NCBI RefSeq assembly: GCF_002849855.1
Contig: NZ_CP018617.1
Coordinates: 1,302,001 to 1,366,000, forward strand
Length of the DNA stretch: 64,000 nucleotides
Reading direction: 5' to 3'
Origin: Vibrio azureus
Lineage (GTDB): Bacteria > Pseudomonadota > Gammaproteobacteria > Enterobacterales > Vibrionaceae
Part shown: in pieces, positions 1 to 7,938 of the stretch
Numbering within the stretch: the first letter of the stretch is position 1
How the letters are laid out: each line of letters starts with the position of its first letter
Program-made: the position numbers and the translations under genes
Notes under the pieces: model-generated
Told to the model about the DNA's origin: nothing
What the model saw: only the letters and a program-made list of their open reading frames with translations
Database searches by the model: none

Positions 1-607
1 AGTTAATAGAGTTCATGATTTTTATGTTATCACCATATAAAGACATCTGGATTTCAACAGTTTTGTAATAACTAATAAGATGGCAGTAAACTTTTGATAA
101 ATCTTTGCCATCCGTTCCTGGAGGAGACATACAACTGGATACCCAGTTTAACCGAAATTCCCCCCCAACAATAGGTGATGTTTTAAAGTAATGCCACGTA
201 GTTGGGTACCCAGCTTCTGGATAAACCCGATAAAGTTTCATTTCATCATCAAACTCAACAATTCTATTTTCAAATAAACCTTTTCGATTCCATGCATCTA
301 CAGCATCGGGATTGAGTCGATTACTCAATCCCGAGATCAAAGTAGTTACCTGATCAATAAGGCCTGAGTGTGATTTAGAAGTAAAACCTAAGTCAGACAC
401 AGGCACACCAAGCAAGATGCTTTTCTCAACATCAAATTCTTTGCCTTTGGCTACCAGCGACTGTGGAAAACCTGACAAAAGATACTTCTTGGGGATTGAT
501 AACTTTGTATTTCCAATATCTACATTTATATCACCTGTATCTCCCTCCGAACCGGGGCATCCAATTAGGCAAAAAGACAAAGCAATAACTAAATATACTC
601 TAATCAT
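1..607 (-). CDS. Putative lipoprotein, C-terminus beyond window edge
   Basis: This minus-strand reading frame stays open from an ATG at 607 to the left edge, so the gene is partial. The product starts with a short basic and hydrophobic segment ending in the lipobox LIGC (Cys at about residue 17), so it should be a lipid-anchored envelope protein. The rest (about 185 visible residues) has no domain I recognise. Its position at the edge of an island full of toxin and immunity remnants makes a lipoprotein immunity factor possible, but that is inference from context only. Confidence 0.55.
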   Translation of the reverse strand, partial: MIRVYLVIALSFCLIGCPGSEGDTGDINVDIGNTKLSIPKKYLLSGFPQSLVAKGKEFDVEKSILLGVPVSDLGFTSKSHSGLIDQVTTLISGLSNRLNPDAVDAWNRKGLFENRIVEFDDEMKLYRVYPEAGYPTTWHYFKTSPIVGGEFRLNWVSSCMSPPGTDGKDLSKVYCHLISYYKTVEIQMSLYGDNIKIMNSIN

Positions 608-639
608 CCTATAAATCCTTACAGTGTGTTATCACAGCC

Positions 640-743
640 GGACGCTGTAGGCCACAACATCCAAATTAAATTTGATGTGGACACGTAATATCCTACACAT
701 TCAGGCATTACCACATAATAATGTGGCAACACCCAAAAACGTA
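640..743. repeat. Conserved 3' flank of LRR module, copy A
   Basis: About 100 bp downstream of the LRR stop codon, nearly identical to 4190-4294 behind the second LRR gene. It contains two short inverted repeats (around AAATTAAATTT and CCACATAATAATGTGG) that could end transcription, although no strong T-run follows. The module boundary at GGACGCTGTAGGCCA is the same in both copies. Confidence 0.6.
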
Positions 744-1832
744 TTAATTTCGTTTAATTTTCACACTATCATCAAACGCCCCCTGTCCAATGGTGGTCAC
801 TGAATCAGGAATCGTCACGCTGGTAAGATTGTTGCCTCCAAACGCCCACTTCCCAATGGTGGTCAGTGAATTAGGAAGGGTCACGCTGGTAAGATTGTTT
901 TCTGTAAACGCCCCCTGCCCAATGGTGGTCACTGAATCAGGAATCGTCACGCTGGTAAGATTGTTGTATCTAAACGCCCACTCCCCAATGGTGGTCACTG
1001 AATCAGGAATGGTCACACTGGTGAGATTATTGTAAGCAAACGCCCCATACCCAATGGTGGTCACTGAATCAGGAATGGTCACACTGGTGAGCGGGTTGTA
1101 TGCAAACGCCCCCTCCCCAATGGTGGTCACTGAATCAGGAATAGTCACGCTGGTGAGATTATTGTTTGCAAACGCATTCTTCCCAATGGTGGTGACTGAA
1201 TTAGGAATGGTCACGCTGGTAAGATTGTTGCCTCCAAACGCATTCTTCCCAATGGTGGTCATTGAATCAGGAATCGTCACGCTGGTGAGATTGTTCATTG
1301 AAAACGCCCCCCCACCAATGGTGGTCACTGAATCAGGAATAGTCACGCTGGTGAGATTGTTTTCTGCAAACGCCCCCTCCCCAATGGTGGTCACCGAATC
1401 AGGGATGGTAACGCTGGTGAACTTGTTGTTTGCAAACGCCCCCTCCTCAATGGTGGTGACTGAATTAGGAATCGTCACGCTGGTGAGATTGTTGCCTCCA
1501 AACGCCCCCTCCCCAATGGTGGTCACTGAATCAGGGATGGTCACACTGGTGAGATTGTTGCCATAAAACGCCCACTCCCCTATTTCTTTAACTGTTACAC
1601 TATCCAATACTTTAGGAATGATAATACTAGGATACGATGCAGAATATCGATTTATCATCCCCGTTTTTTTATCAAAGTCCACCATCGCCAAAGTTAGCAC
1701 CATTGACTTCGTACTTCCTTCTGGAGTTTTGGGGATGGGATTAACACTTATCCGGCCATTTGCCACGTACGTACTCCCCACGGCCACCACAATAGAGGCT
1801 AAAAACACTATAGGAACTTTACTTTTTTTCAT
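744..1832 (-). CDS. BspA-like leucine-rich-repeat secreted protein, 12 repeats
   Basis: A 362-residue protein with an N-terminal hydrophobic export segment (residues 6-25) and a linker of about 50 residues. Twelve nearly identical 23-residue LRR_5 units follow (consensus LTSVTIPDSVTTIGxxAF). It ends in a short VKIKRN tail. BspA-type LRR proteins are surface or secreted binding proteins; the ligand here is unknown. It is the shortest of three paralogs in the window and lacks part of the signal region seen in the other two. The 69-bp DNA repeats are almost identical, so unit number probably changes by recombination. The upstream 200 bp and the downstream hairpin region are shared with the paralogs. 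Confidence 0.85.
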   Translation of the reverse strand: MKKSKVPIVFLASIVVAVGSTYVANGRISVNPIPKTPEGSTKSMVLTLAMVDFDKKTGMINRYSASYPSIIIPKVLDSVTVKEIGEWAFYGNNLTSVTIPDSVTTIGEGAFGGNNLTSVTIPNSVTTIEEGAFANNKFTSVTIPDSVTTIGEGAFAENNLTSVTIPDSVTTIGGGAFSMNNLTSVTIPDSMTTIGKNAFGGNNLTSVTIPNSVTTIGKNAFANNNLTSVTIPDSVTTIGEGAFAYNPLTSVTIPDSVTTIGYGAFAYNNLTSVTIPDSVTTIGEWAFRYNNLTSVTIPDSVTTIGQGAFTENNLTSVTLPNSLTTIGKWAFGGNNLTSVTIPDSVTTIGQGAFDDSVKIKRN

Positions 1833-2070
1833 TTTAAGACCTCAAAAAAACCATTACTCACTTTAAACACTCACAAATTTGCAACAGAAACCACGTTTCC
1901 CAGTACTTAGAAGTACGACTAGGAAAGGGAAAGCCACGGCCAAGGGGTACAGACATACCAACCTCATTGAATTTAGTTTTTTAGGTATGCTACTAAAGTT
2001 TATAAATTTATAGTGTTCAAAAGGCTAGGCAAAACGTGCTTTCTATAGGCAGAATGTCTGTTACATCGAC
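1833..2070 (-). repeat. Conserved 5' flank of LRR module, copy A
   Basis: About 230 bp upstream of the LRR gene, repeated nearly identically at 5798-6032 and 10030-10267 and in broken form around 12,536-12,590. It includes an inverted repeat centred on GTACTTAGAAGTAC and should hold the promoter and leader of the LRR genes. The same segment precedes all three paralogs, so they moved or duplicated as whole modules. Confidence 0.6.
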
Positions 2071-2087
2071 CTGATACAAAATTCGAC

Positions 2088-2295
2088 TTAAGACTCTCCC
2101 CCATGTATCCAACCCAGCGCCAAATCAAACCCTTCAGGCGTGATATTCACATACCAGTCCAACTCTTCCTTCCTGCGCATAATTAGGCCGTGTTCTTCTA
2201 GGGTTCGACAAGAGACTCGAAAATTGTTGGGATGGACCGTCTTCCCCATCATTCGATTCACTGCATAATTCAGAAACGTCGATTTCACTTCTTTG
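2088..2295 (-). pseudogene. 3' fragment of a winged-helix-like gene
   Basis: The last about 70 codons of an unidentified protein (ending LALGWIHGGES) remain. Its 5' part is replaced by an internally deleted IS6-type element at 2296-2482, so any apparent longer frame is a chimera. The visible part alternates helix-like and strand-like segments in a way that could be a winged helix, but I cannot assign a family. The last 40-60 bases occur again at 10,268-10,331 behind the third LRR module, which shows the two places share ancestry. Confidence 0.4.
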
Positions 2296-2482
2296 GGGCT
2301 TGTTGCAACAACCTTGAACAAAGGCCAGTTTGATTTTTGATTGCGTCGTGATGAACCGAAGATGAGGATGCAGGAGAGAACCGCCTTCCTCAATGAACTC
2401 TTCAATATCTTTGGAATTTATGCATGAAAAAAGGCACCCAGATGGGTACCTCAGAAACATCTTCAATTTTTGCAACAAGCCC
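2296..2482 (+). mobile_element. Internally deleted IS6-type element (187 bp)
   Basis: It begins with the element's terminal sequence GGGCTTGTTGCAA and ends with TTTTTGCAACAAGCCC. Between them only the last about 150 bp of the transposase region remains. It resembles a MITE made from the full copies at 6984, 12,590 and 15,036. It has no coding capacity. Confidence 0.75.
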
Positions 2483-2507
2483 CTTTAAAGACGCTTACCC
2501 AATATAA

Positions 2508-3356
2508 TTATCTTTCAATGAGGATATTAAGACCGGAAGCGTAGTGCTGAACCTTTTCTCCAACCAGCTCCGATTTTTTATCATTAATATTATAGCTATA
2601 TATATCTAACATTTCTGATAAAAAGCTACCTTTATCAAAAGAGAGTGAGGTTACCATAAAGAAAACTACATTTTTATCTTTTGATAGTGACAATATATGG
2701 TGACCAGTAAAATCTAGATCAATAACCTCTTCCAATTTATTATGGACATCATATATTATTGACGGACTACTACTTCTTAGGCAAAAGGTTTTTCCATTTC
2801 CTAAATAAATTGCATCAGTACAATCTAAAGTGAAATCATCGACTAACTGTCCGGAAAATGTATATATAATCATCCTCATTTCACGAGGTATATACCATGA
2901 TACATAACTATTACCAATAATATCACCACTAACCGCACTAGAATTAGTGATGGTAGTTAGCTTCTTCAAATTCTCACCACTTTGAAAAAAGAGATATTGC
3001 CTCGGAGGATCAGCATCTTCAAAGAAAAACCTACTTTCATCGGAGATAACTACACTAGCAATAGTGTTTTTATTATAAGAGACTTTTCCTGAATTAAGAT
3101 CTATTACATGTTCATCTTTACCATACCCTTCAGTAAGAGATATAAAGTCATTGTTTCCCTGAATAATAATAGGCTGACTGATATTTTCCAAAACAGGAAA
3201 TGAGAATTTTTTAATTTTAGTAGTGATATCTTTAATTTCTAATGCTTGTTCTTTCTCATTAAATATAAGAACTGAACCTCCAATTTCTTCATCATTAGAA
3301 CATCCGAAAATTAACATCGACAAAAAAGTACATACTATGCTTTTTTTTATAGTCAT
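2508..3356 (-). CDS. Putative lipoprotein, possibly an immunity protein
   Basis: A 282-residue protein whose N-terminus has a signal segment ending in the lipobox IFGC (Cys19), so it is probably exported and lipid-anchored. The rest is rich in beta-strand-like segments with periodic Asp, Gly and Ser turns, reminiscent of a propeller, but I recognise no family. The 3' end of a truncated gene (3364-3528, ending ESSFKQE) lies directly upstream on the same strand. That arrangement is typical of a toxin tip followed by its immunity gene, so an immunity role is plausible but unproved. Confidence 0.6.
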   Translation of the reverse strand: MTIKKSIVCTFLSMLIFGCSNDEEIGGSVLIFNEKEQALEIKDITTKIKKFSFPVLENISQPIIIQGNNDFISLTEGYGKDEHVIDLNSGKVSYNKNTIASVVISDESRFFFEDADPPRQYLFFQSGENLKKLTTITNSSAVSGDIIGNSYVSWYIPREMRMIIYTFSGQLVDDFTLDCTDAIYLGNGKTFCLRSSSPSIIYDVHNKLEEVIDLDFTGHHILSLSKDKNVVFFMVTSLSFDKGSFLSEMLDIYSYNINDKKSELVGEKVQHYASGLNILIER

Positions 3357-3363
3357 TTAATCA

Positions 3364-3528
3364 TTACTCTTGTTTAAAAGAAGATTCAATCTCTTCCCGA
3401 ACAGCACTAGTGTAAGATTGACAGTTATTAACACCTGTTCCTAAAAGCGTGTAATCACCATTACTTCCCCATTTCCCAGGTATTGTTTCTAGAAAACTTT
3501 GGTGGTTAAAAGCACCATCAATAACATA
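3364..3528 (-). pseudogene. C-terminal fragment of an effector-like gene
   Basis: About 54 codons remain of a minus-strand frame (segment LLGTGVNNCQSYTSAVREEI) that stops 8 bp before the lipoprotein gene at 2508-3356. The NNCQ-Y pattern resembles the ends of some secreted toxin domains, but the piece is too short to classify. It is cut off by a palindrome made of two IS termini at 3529-3548. Confidence 0.4.
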
Positions 3529-3548
3529 GGGCTTGTTGCAACAAGCCC
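3529..3548. repeat. Two fused IS6-type termini (perfect 20-bp palindrome)
   Basis: GGGCTTGTTGCAACAAGCCC is a perfect palindrome equal to two 10-bp ends of the local IS6-type element placed back to back. It looks like the last trace of a copy deleted to its tips. It lies exactly at the break of the upstream gene fragment. Confidence 0.6.
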
Positions 3549-3588
3549 GTTTTTTTTAATACGCTCCCTCTTGTTAGGCTGTAGACTC

Positions 3589-4035
3589 TCAAATAAAATG
3601 GATATACTCATTATCGTATTCTGCAAATAAATCAACTGTTAGCTCTGTTTCCATAGTACACATGGCAAGAGCCCCTATGAAGTTACCAGAACTAAGCGGC
3701 AAGCTCGGTTTAGTTATTAACTCACCACACCGTGAAAATACCATTGAATTAAATTCAGATTCAGATATTTCCTTAAAATCTGAGCTTTGAATGAAGCGCT
3801 GAAAGTATTGCTCTCTACCACTCCAATTTTCTTGAAGTTCAGCGGCTAGCCAAAACAACAAGCCATTATCTTTTTCTAGCTTAGGTGCCCGTGTTATTCG
3901 AATACTTTCTTCAGACGCTGCCACTCTAAATGCAAACTGATTGTAATAAGTCGAGTAAAGCCCTCGATAAAATTCTAATTGATCATTTTTGAAATCTATA
4001 CTTTTTAGATCACTTCTTTTGAACATATTGGTCAC
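3589..4035 (-). CDS. Hypothetical protein, candidate immunity protein
   Basis: A 148-residue soluble protein with no signal peptide and no family I recognise. The reading frame begins with GTG at 4035, overlapping the stop codon (TGA) of the toxin-tip fragment just upstream; an ATG three codons in also follows a GGAAGAG ribosome-binding sequence. This tight coupling to a broken toxin tip suggests an immunity role, inferred from context. Confidence 0.5.
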   Translation of the reverse strand: MTNMFKRSDLKSIDFKNDQLEFYRGLYSTYYNQFAFRVAASEESIRITRAPKLEKDNGLLFWLAAELQENWSGREQYFQRFIQSSDFKEISESEFNSMVFSRCGELITKPSLPLSSGNFIGALAMCTMETELTVDLFAEYDNEYIHFI

Positions 4036-4187
4036 TCTTCCACATGAAATGCTACATACCGCCCTGTATATGGGCTTGTTTTATTGTACATAGCTGCCTT
4101 TACCCGCTTCACGGTTGAATGGCTTTTGTCGGTCAGTTCTGCCGTCTTGTTTATTGATTGGCCAAGATAGCGATGCTGCGCATCGAG
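4032..4187 (-). pseudogene. NUMOD-like C-terminal tip of a broken toxin gene
   Basis: About 50 codons remain, reading ...QSINKTAELTDKSHSTVKRV...YTGRYVAF... before the stop. The pattern of a short helix-turn-helix followed by a G-R-Y/F-like tail resembles nuclease-associated modular (NUMOD) DNA-binding repeats found at the ends of HNH or GIY-YIG nucleases. The 5' side ends at the LRR module boundary, so the catalytic part is lost. The stop overlaps the start of the next gene (3589-4035). Confidence 0.4.
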
Positions 4188-4294
4188 CTAGGACGCTGTA
4201 GGCCACCACATCCAAATTAAATTTGATGTGGACACGTAATATCCTACACATTCAGGCATTACCACATAATAATGTGGCAACACCCAAAAACGTA

Positions 4295-5797
4295 TTAATT
4301 TCGTTTAATTTTCACACCATAATCAAACGCCCCCTCCCCAATGGTGGTCACTGAATCAGGAATGGTCACACTGGTAAGATAGTTTTCTGAAAACGCCCCC
4401 TCCCCAATGATGGTCACTGAATCAGGAATGGTCACACTGGTAAGATTGTTGTATCTAAACGCCAACCCCTCAATGGTGGTCACTGAATCAGGAATGGTCA
4501 CACTGGTGAGATTGTTGCCAACAAACGCCCCATACCCAATGGTGGTCACTGAATCAGGAATGGTCACGCTGGTGAGATTGTTGTAAACAAACGCATCCTC
4601 CCCAATGGTGGTCATTGAATCAGGAATAGTCACGCTGGTAAGATTGTTGTTTCTAAACGCCCCCTCCCCAATGGTGGTCTCTGAATCGGGAAGGGTTAAA
4701 CGGGTCAGGGCATTATAAGCAAACGCTCGCTTTCCAATGATGGTCACTGAATCAGGAATAGTCACGCTGGTAAGATTGTTGTTTCTAAACGCCCCCTCCC
4801 CAATGGTGGTCACTGAATCAGGAATGGTCACGCTGGTGAGCTTGTTATCAACAAACGCATCCTCCCCAATGGTGGTCACTGAATCAGGAATATTCACGCT
4901 GGTGAGCTTGTTGCGATAAAACGCCAACTCCCCAATGATGGTCACTGAATCAGGAATGGTCACACTGGTGAGATTGTTGAATGCAAACGCATACTTCCCA
5001 ATGGTGGTCACCGAACTAGGAATGGTCACGCTGGTGAGCTTGTTATATCTAAACGCATACTTCCCAATGGTGGTCACCGAATCAGGGATGGTCACGCTGG
5101 TAAGATTGTTGTTTCTAAACGCCCCATACCCAATGGTGGTGACCGAATCGGGAATAGTTACGCTGGTAAGATTGTTGCTTGAAAACGCATACTCCCCGAT
5201 GGTGGTCACCGAATCGGGAATCGTCACGCTGGTGAGCTTGTTGCTATAAAACGCATACTCCCCGATGGTGGTGACCGAATCGGGAATAGTTACGCTGGTA
5301 AGATTGTTGCTTGAAAACGCATCCTTCCCAATGGTGGTCACTGAATCAGGAATCGTCACGCTGGTGAGCTTGTTGCTATAAAACGCCCACTCCCCAATGG
5401 TGGTCACTGAATCAGGAATAGTCACACTGGTGAGATTGTTTTCTGCAAACGCCCCATACCCAATGGTGGTCACCGAATCAGGGATGGTCACGCTGGTGAG
5501 ATTGTTGCCATAAAACGCCCACTCCCCTATTTCTTTAACTGTTACACCATCTAATACTTTAGGAATAATGATACTAGGATACGATGCAGAATATCGATTT
5601 ATCATCCCCGTTTTTTTATCAAAGTCCACCATCGCCAAAGTTAGCATCATTGACTTCGTACTTCTTTCTGGAGTTTTGGGGGTGGGATTAACACTTATCC
5701 GGCCATCTTCTACAATTTTTTCCGCGTACGAGCAGTTACTCCCCACGGCCACCACAATAGAGGCTAAAAGCACTATAGGAGCTTTACTTTTTATCAT
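4295..5797 (-). CDS. BspA-like leucine-rich-repeat secreted protein, 18 repeats
   Basis: A 500-residue paralog of the proteins at 744-1832 and 7912-10029. It has a clear signal peptide (residues 1-25, ending SYA), a conserved linker of about 55 residues, and 18 LRR_5 units of 23 residues. The tail is VKIKRN. It is probably secreted or surface exposed, with ligand-binding LRR surfaces varied mainly at the two residues before AF and the residues after it. Codon-level identity between units points to recent expansion. Flanks are shared with the first module. Confidence 0.87.
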   Translation of the reverse strand: MIKSKAPIVLLASIVVAVGSNCSYAEKIVEDGRISVNPTPKTPERSTKSMMLTLAMVDFDKKTGMINRYSASYPSIIIPKVLDGVTVKEIGEWAFYGNNLTSVTIPDSVTTIGYGAFAENNLTSVTIPDSVTTIGEWAFYSNKLTSVTIPDSVTTIGKDAFSSNNLTSVTIPDSVTTIGEYAFYSNKLTSVTIPDSVTTIGEYAFSSNNLTSVTIPDSVTTIGYGAFRNNNLTSVTIPDSVTTIGKYAFRYNKLTSVTIPSSVTTIGKYAFAFNNLTSVTIPDSVTIIGELAFYRNKLTSVNIPDSVTTIGEDAFVDNKLTSVTIPDSVTTIGEGAFRNNNLTSVTIPDSVTIIGKRAFAYNALTRLTLPDSETTIGEGAFRNNNLTSVTIPDSMTTIGEDAFVYNNLTSVTIPDSVTTIGYGAFVGNNLTSVTIPDSVTTIEGLAFRYNNLTSVTIPDSVTIIGEGAFSENYLTSVTIPDSVTTIGEGAFDYGVKIKRN

Positions 5798-6032
5798 TTT
5801 AAGACCTCAAAAAAACCATTACTCACTTTAAACACTCACAAATTTGCGACAGAACCCATGTTTCCCAGTACATAGAAGTACGACTAGGAAAGGGAAAGCT
5901 ACGGCCAGGGGATACAGACATACCAACCTCATTGAATTTAGTTTTTTAGGTATGCTACTAAAGTTTATAAATTTATAGTGTTCAAAAGGCTAGGCAAAAC
6001 GTGCTTTCTATAGGCAGAATGTCTGTTACATC
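5798..6032 (-). repeat. Conserved 5' flank of LRR module, copy B
   Basis: Second copy of the about 235-bp segment that precedes each LRR gene, including the GTACATAGAAGTAC near-palindrome and the stretch TATAGGCAGAATGTCTGTTA. It ends directly at an internally deleted IS element. Confidence 0.6.
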
Positions 6033-6221
6033 GGGCTTATTGCAAAAACTTCACAACCCGCTGGACTTATCTTATGGTGTGTGCGGTGCTATGGCAGCGG
6101 GTTTGGTCAACGATTCAAGGTTTTGAGTGGATAAGGATGTTGAATATCTTTGGAATTTACGCATGAAATGAGGTGTTCAGATAGGCACCTCAGACACATC
6201 TTCAATTTTTTCAACAAGCCC
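6033..6221 (+). mobile_element. Internally deleted IS6-type element (189 bp)
   Basis: Both termini are present (GGGCTTATTGCAAAAAC at the left, CAACAAGCCC at the right), but almost all of the transposase is missing. The pieces that remain come from three separate parts of the gene, with different deletion junctions from the 187-bp derivative at 2296. It sits against the 5' side of the AHH toxin fragment and probably truncated it. Confidence 0.75.
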
Positions 6222-6495
6222 AATAATGGAGCTGTAGAGCCTGAATATCCCAATTCAGCACACCATATAGTTATTTCTAACTCCACACATCCAGACGTTG
6301 CTACTAGAGATCATTTGTCTCAACATGGCGAAAAATGACTATGGATTAGATAGTGTTGCTCACTCTCGAGTACATACTAATAGTTATAAGAAACTAGTTC
6401 TAGATAGAATGACTAGTCAAAATAGTGCTGAAGGTATAATACATGAGCTTAACAATATATCAAATGAATTACTCAACGGAAAATTCGGAAATTAG
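6222..6495 (+). pseudogene. AHH-type nuclease toxin tip, truncated and frameshifted
   Basis: Frame 1 reads ...NSAHHIVISNSTHPDVATRDHLSQHG and then stops. One base off, the sequence continues NDYGLDSVAHSRVHTNSYKKLV.... Together they give the pattern of AHH nuclease tips (HNH superfamily) of polymorphic toxins: an AHH motif, then a conserved HSxxHTxxY. The shift lies at an A5 run (6331-6335), so loss or gain of one A broke the gene, or this is a sequencing indel. The 5' part of the gene is missing at the IS derivative. The intact gene at 6507 would be its immunity partner. Confidence 0.6.
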
Positions 6496-6506
6496 AAGGA
6501 TATAAA

Positions 6507-6956
6507 GTGTTAGTAAATATTTTAAAAAACATTATAGATAGTTATACTCAAAAAAACTCGCTAAGACCTCACTCCATTGGTTTTACTCTAGTATTTGATG
6601 AAAACGAAACTCCTGAAGTTCTAGTCGGGATATCTTCAGAAGATGAAGTTGAGAAGTGGAAGTCTGAACATAATGAAAACGCCAAGTATTACGTTTGGAA
6701 TACAGCTGAATATGAGCACTTTGAAATAGAAGGCTTTCATGATTTAAAAATTTTTTCTATGGATAACAAGTATAGAGAAGACTATTTATCCGAAATAAAC
6801 TCTATAATTAGAAAACTTGATATAGAGTTTAGAAAAGATGGAAAGGACTTTTATATATTCTCAAATGATGTTGATGATGATAACTTTATGGATTTTCTTA
6901 ATAAGTCACTATCTAAAGAAAGTTTAAGTCATCTAGAATCGGAAGGTCTACTCTAG
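6507..6956 (+). CDS. Candidate immunity protein for AHH toxin tip
   Basis: A 149-residue acidic soluble protein of unknown family. It starts at a GTG preceded by AAGGA, 11 bp after the end of the AHH toxin fragment and on the same strand. Position, size and acidity fit a cognate immunity protein for a nuclease tip. The gene is intact although the toxin is broken, the usual state of orphan immunity genes. No catalytic motif is visible. Confidence 0.5.
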   Translation: MLVNILKNIIDSYTQKNSLRPHSIGFTLVFDENETPEVLVGISSEDEVEKWKSEHNENAKYYVWNTAEYEHFEIEGFHDLKIFSMDNKYREDYLSEINSIIRKLDIEFRKDGKDFYIFSNDVDDDNFMDFLNKSLSKESLSHLESEGLL

Positions 6957-6983
6957 AAAAAATCGGATAATGAGTCTGTATAG

Positions 6984-7842
6984 GGGCTTGTTGCAAAAAC
7001 CTCACAACCCGCCAGACTTTAAGTATGAATCATCACTGAGCAATGCGTTATGGCCAAGTCTGAATTCAAATGGCGACATTTCACCCCCGAACTTATCTTA
7101 TGGTGTGTGCGGTGGTATGGCACTACCGCAATGAGCTACGCAAACCTCAGTGATATGCTGGCCGAACGCGGTGTATTCGTGAATCGCTCCACGATTTATC
7201 GTTGGTTTATACACTATGGGCCTATCCTACATAAGAAGTTGCGTCGTTATCAATTCACTCGTATCGATTCTTCCTGGCAGCTTGATGAAACCTACGTCAG
7301 GGTGAAAGGCAAATGGCATTATCTCTATCGAGCCATCAATAAACGTGGGGAAACGGTGGATTTCTTCTTCTCTCATAAGCGTAATAAAGAGGCCGCTTAT
7401 CAATTTATCAAACGCTGCTTACGTCGCTACAAAGCTTCCTTTCATCCCAACGCATTGAATACTGACAAACATTCGTCTTATGGGAACGCCATTGATCGTC
7501 TCAATCGTGAAGGCCGCTTACGGCAAGATGTAGAACATCGACAAGTGAAATATCTCAACAATGGCATTGAATCTGACCATGCTCCCATCAAAAAGCTTAT
7601 CGAAGCCACCGGCGGCTTCAAGGTTCGAAAGCGGGTTTGGTCAACGATTCAAGGTTTTGAGGGGATAAGGATGTTGAATAAAGGCCAGTTTGATTTTTGG
7701 TTACGTCGTGACGAGCCGAAGCTGAGGGTGCAGGAGAGATCCGCCTTCCTCAATGAGCTCTTCAATATCTTCGGAATCTACGCATGAAAAGAGGCACCCA
7801 GATGGATACCTCAGAAACATCTTCAATTTTTGCAACAAGCCC
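6984..7842 (+). mobile_element. IS6-family insertion sequence, copy 1 (intact)
   Basis: About 859 bp bounded by inverted ends GGGCTTGTTGCAAAAA and TTTTTGCAACAAGCCC, with one intact transposase. The 8 bp on either side (CTGTATAG and ATCATAAG) are not a duplication, so flanking DNA has recombined since insertion or the copy arrived as part of a larger rearrangement. Confidence 0.85.
7050..7787 (+). CDS. IS6-family transposase
   Basis: A 245-residue DDE transposase of the IS6/IS26 type. It has an N-terminal HTH-like part (about 1-70) and the catalytic D in DETYVRVKGKWHYLYRA. The second D is in NTDKHSSY and the E in NNGIESDHAPIKK, with the usual IS6 spacing. It starts at ATG after the left IS end and ends before a GGCACC...GGTACC-like hairpin inside the right end. 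It is nearly identical to the copy at 12,656 and differs at a few codons from the broken copy at 15,102. IS6 elements move by replicative cointegration, which suits the duplications and deletions around it. Confidence 0.93.
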   Translation: MAKSEFKWRHFTPELILWCVRWYGTTAMSYANLSDMLAERGVFVNRSTIYRWFIHYGPILHKKLRRYQFTRIDSSWQLDETYVRVKGKWHYLYRAINKRGETVDFFFSHKRNKEAAYQFIKRCLRRYKASFHPNALNTDKHSSYGNAIDRLNREGRLRQDVEHRQVKYLNNGIESDHAPIKKLIEATGGFKVRKRVWSTIQGFEGIRMLNKGQFDFWLRRDEPKLRVQERSAFLNELFNIFGIYA

Positions 7843-7856
7843 ATCATAAGAAGGTG

Positions 7857-7938
7857 TCGATTTAGAGACGCTTGCGCAGTAATTTGCGGTATCTGTGTTA
7901 ATACTTGAAAATCAATGAGTCGATTTAAAGACGCTTAC
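7857..7938. repeat. Short direct repeat next to third LRR gene
   Basis: The 20-bp units GTCGATTTAGAGACGCTTGC (7857-7876) and GTCGATTTAAAGACGCTTAC (7919-7938) flank a 42-bp spacer. The second unit forms the altered 3' end of the third LRR gene, whose tail (KWNVSVFKSTH) differs from that of its paralogs. A related segment occurs inverted near 29,962-30,000. Confidence 0.5.

Noticed and set aside
790..1566. Plus-strand repetitive frames opposite the LRR genes (also at 4737-5249 and 7979-9613)
   Set aside because: They are antisense shadows of the 69-bp LRR repeats; the minus-strand frames have signal peptides and coherent LRR units.
2134..2478. 114-codon frame overlapping the 3' gene remnant
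   Set aside because: It reads antisense through an internally deleted IS element and has no protein-like character.
3555..3585. Integron attC-like GTTAGGC near 3573
   Set aside because: Only a single core-like heptamer is present, without the paired imperfect palindrome or an array of cassettes.
6150..6221. Upstream extension of the AHH fragment into the IS derivative
   Set aside because: The codons before 6222 belong to the IS terminus, so they are not part of the native toxin.
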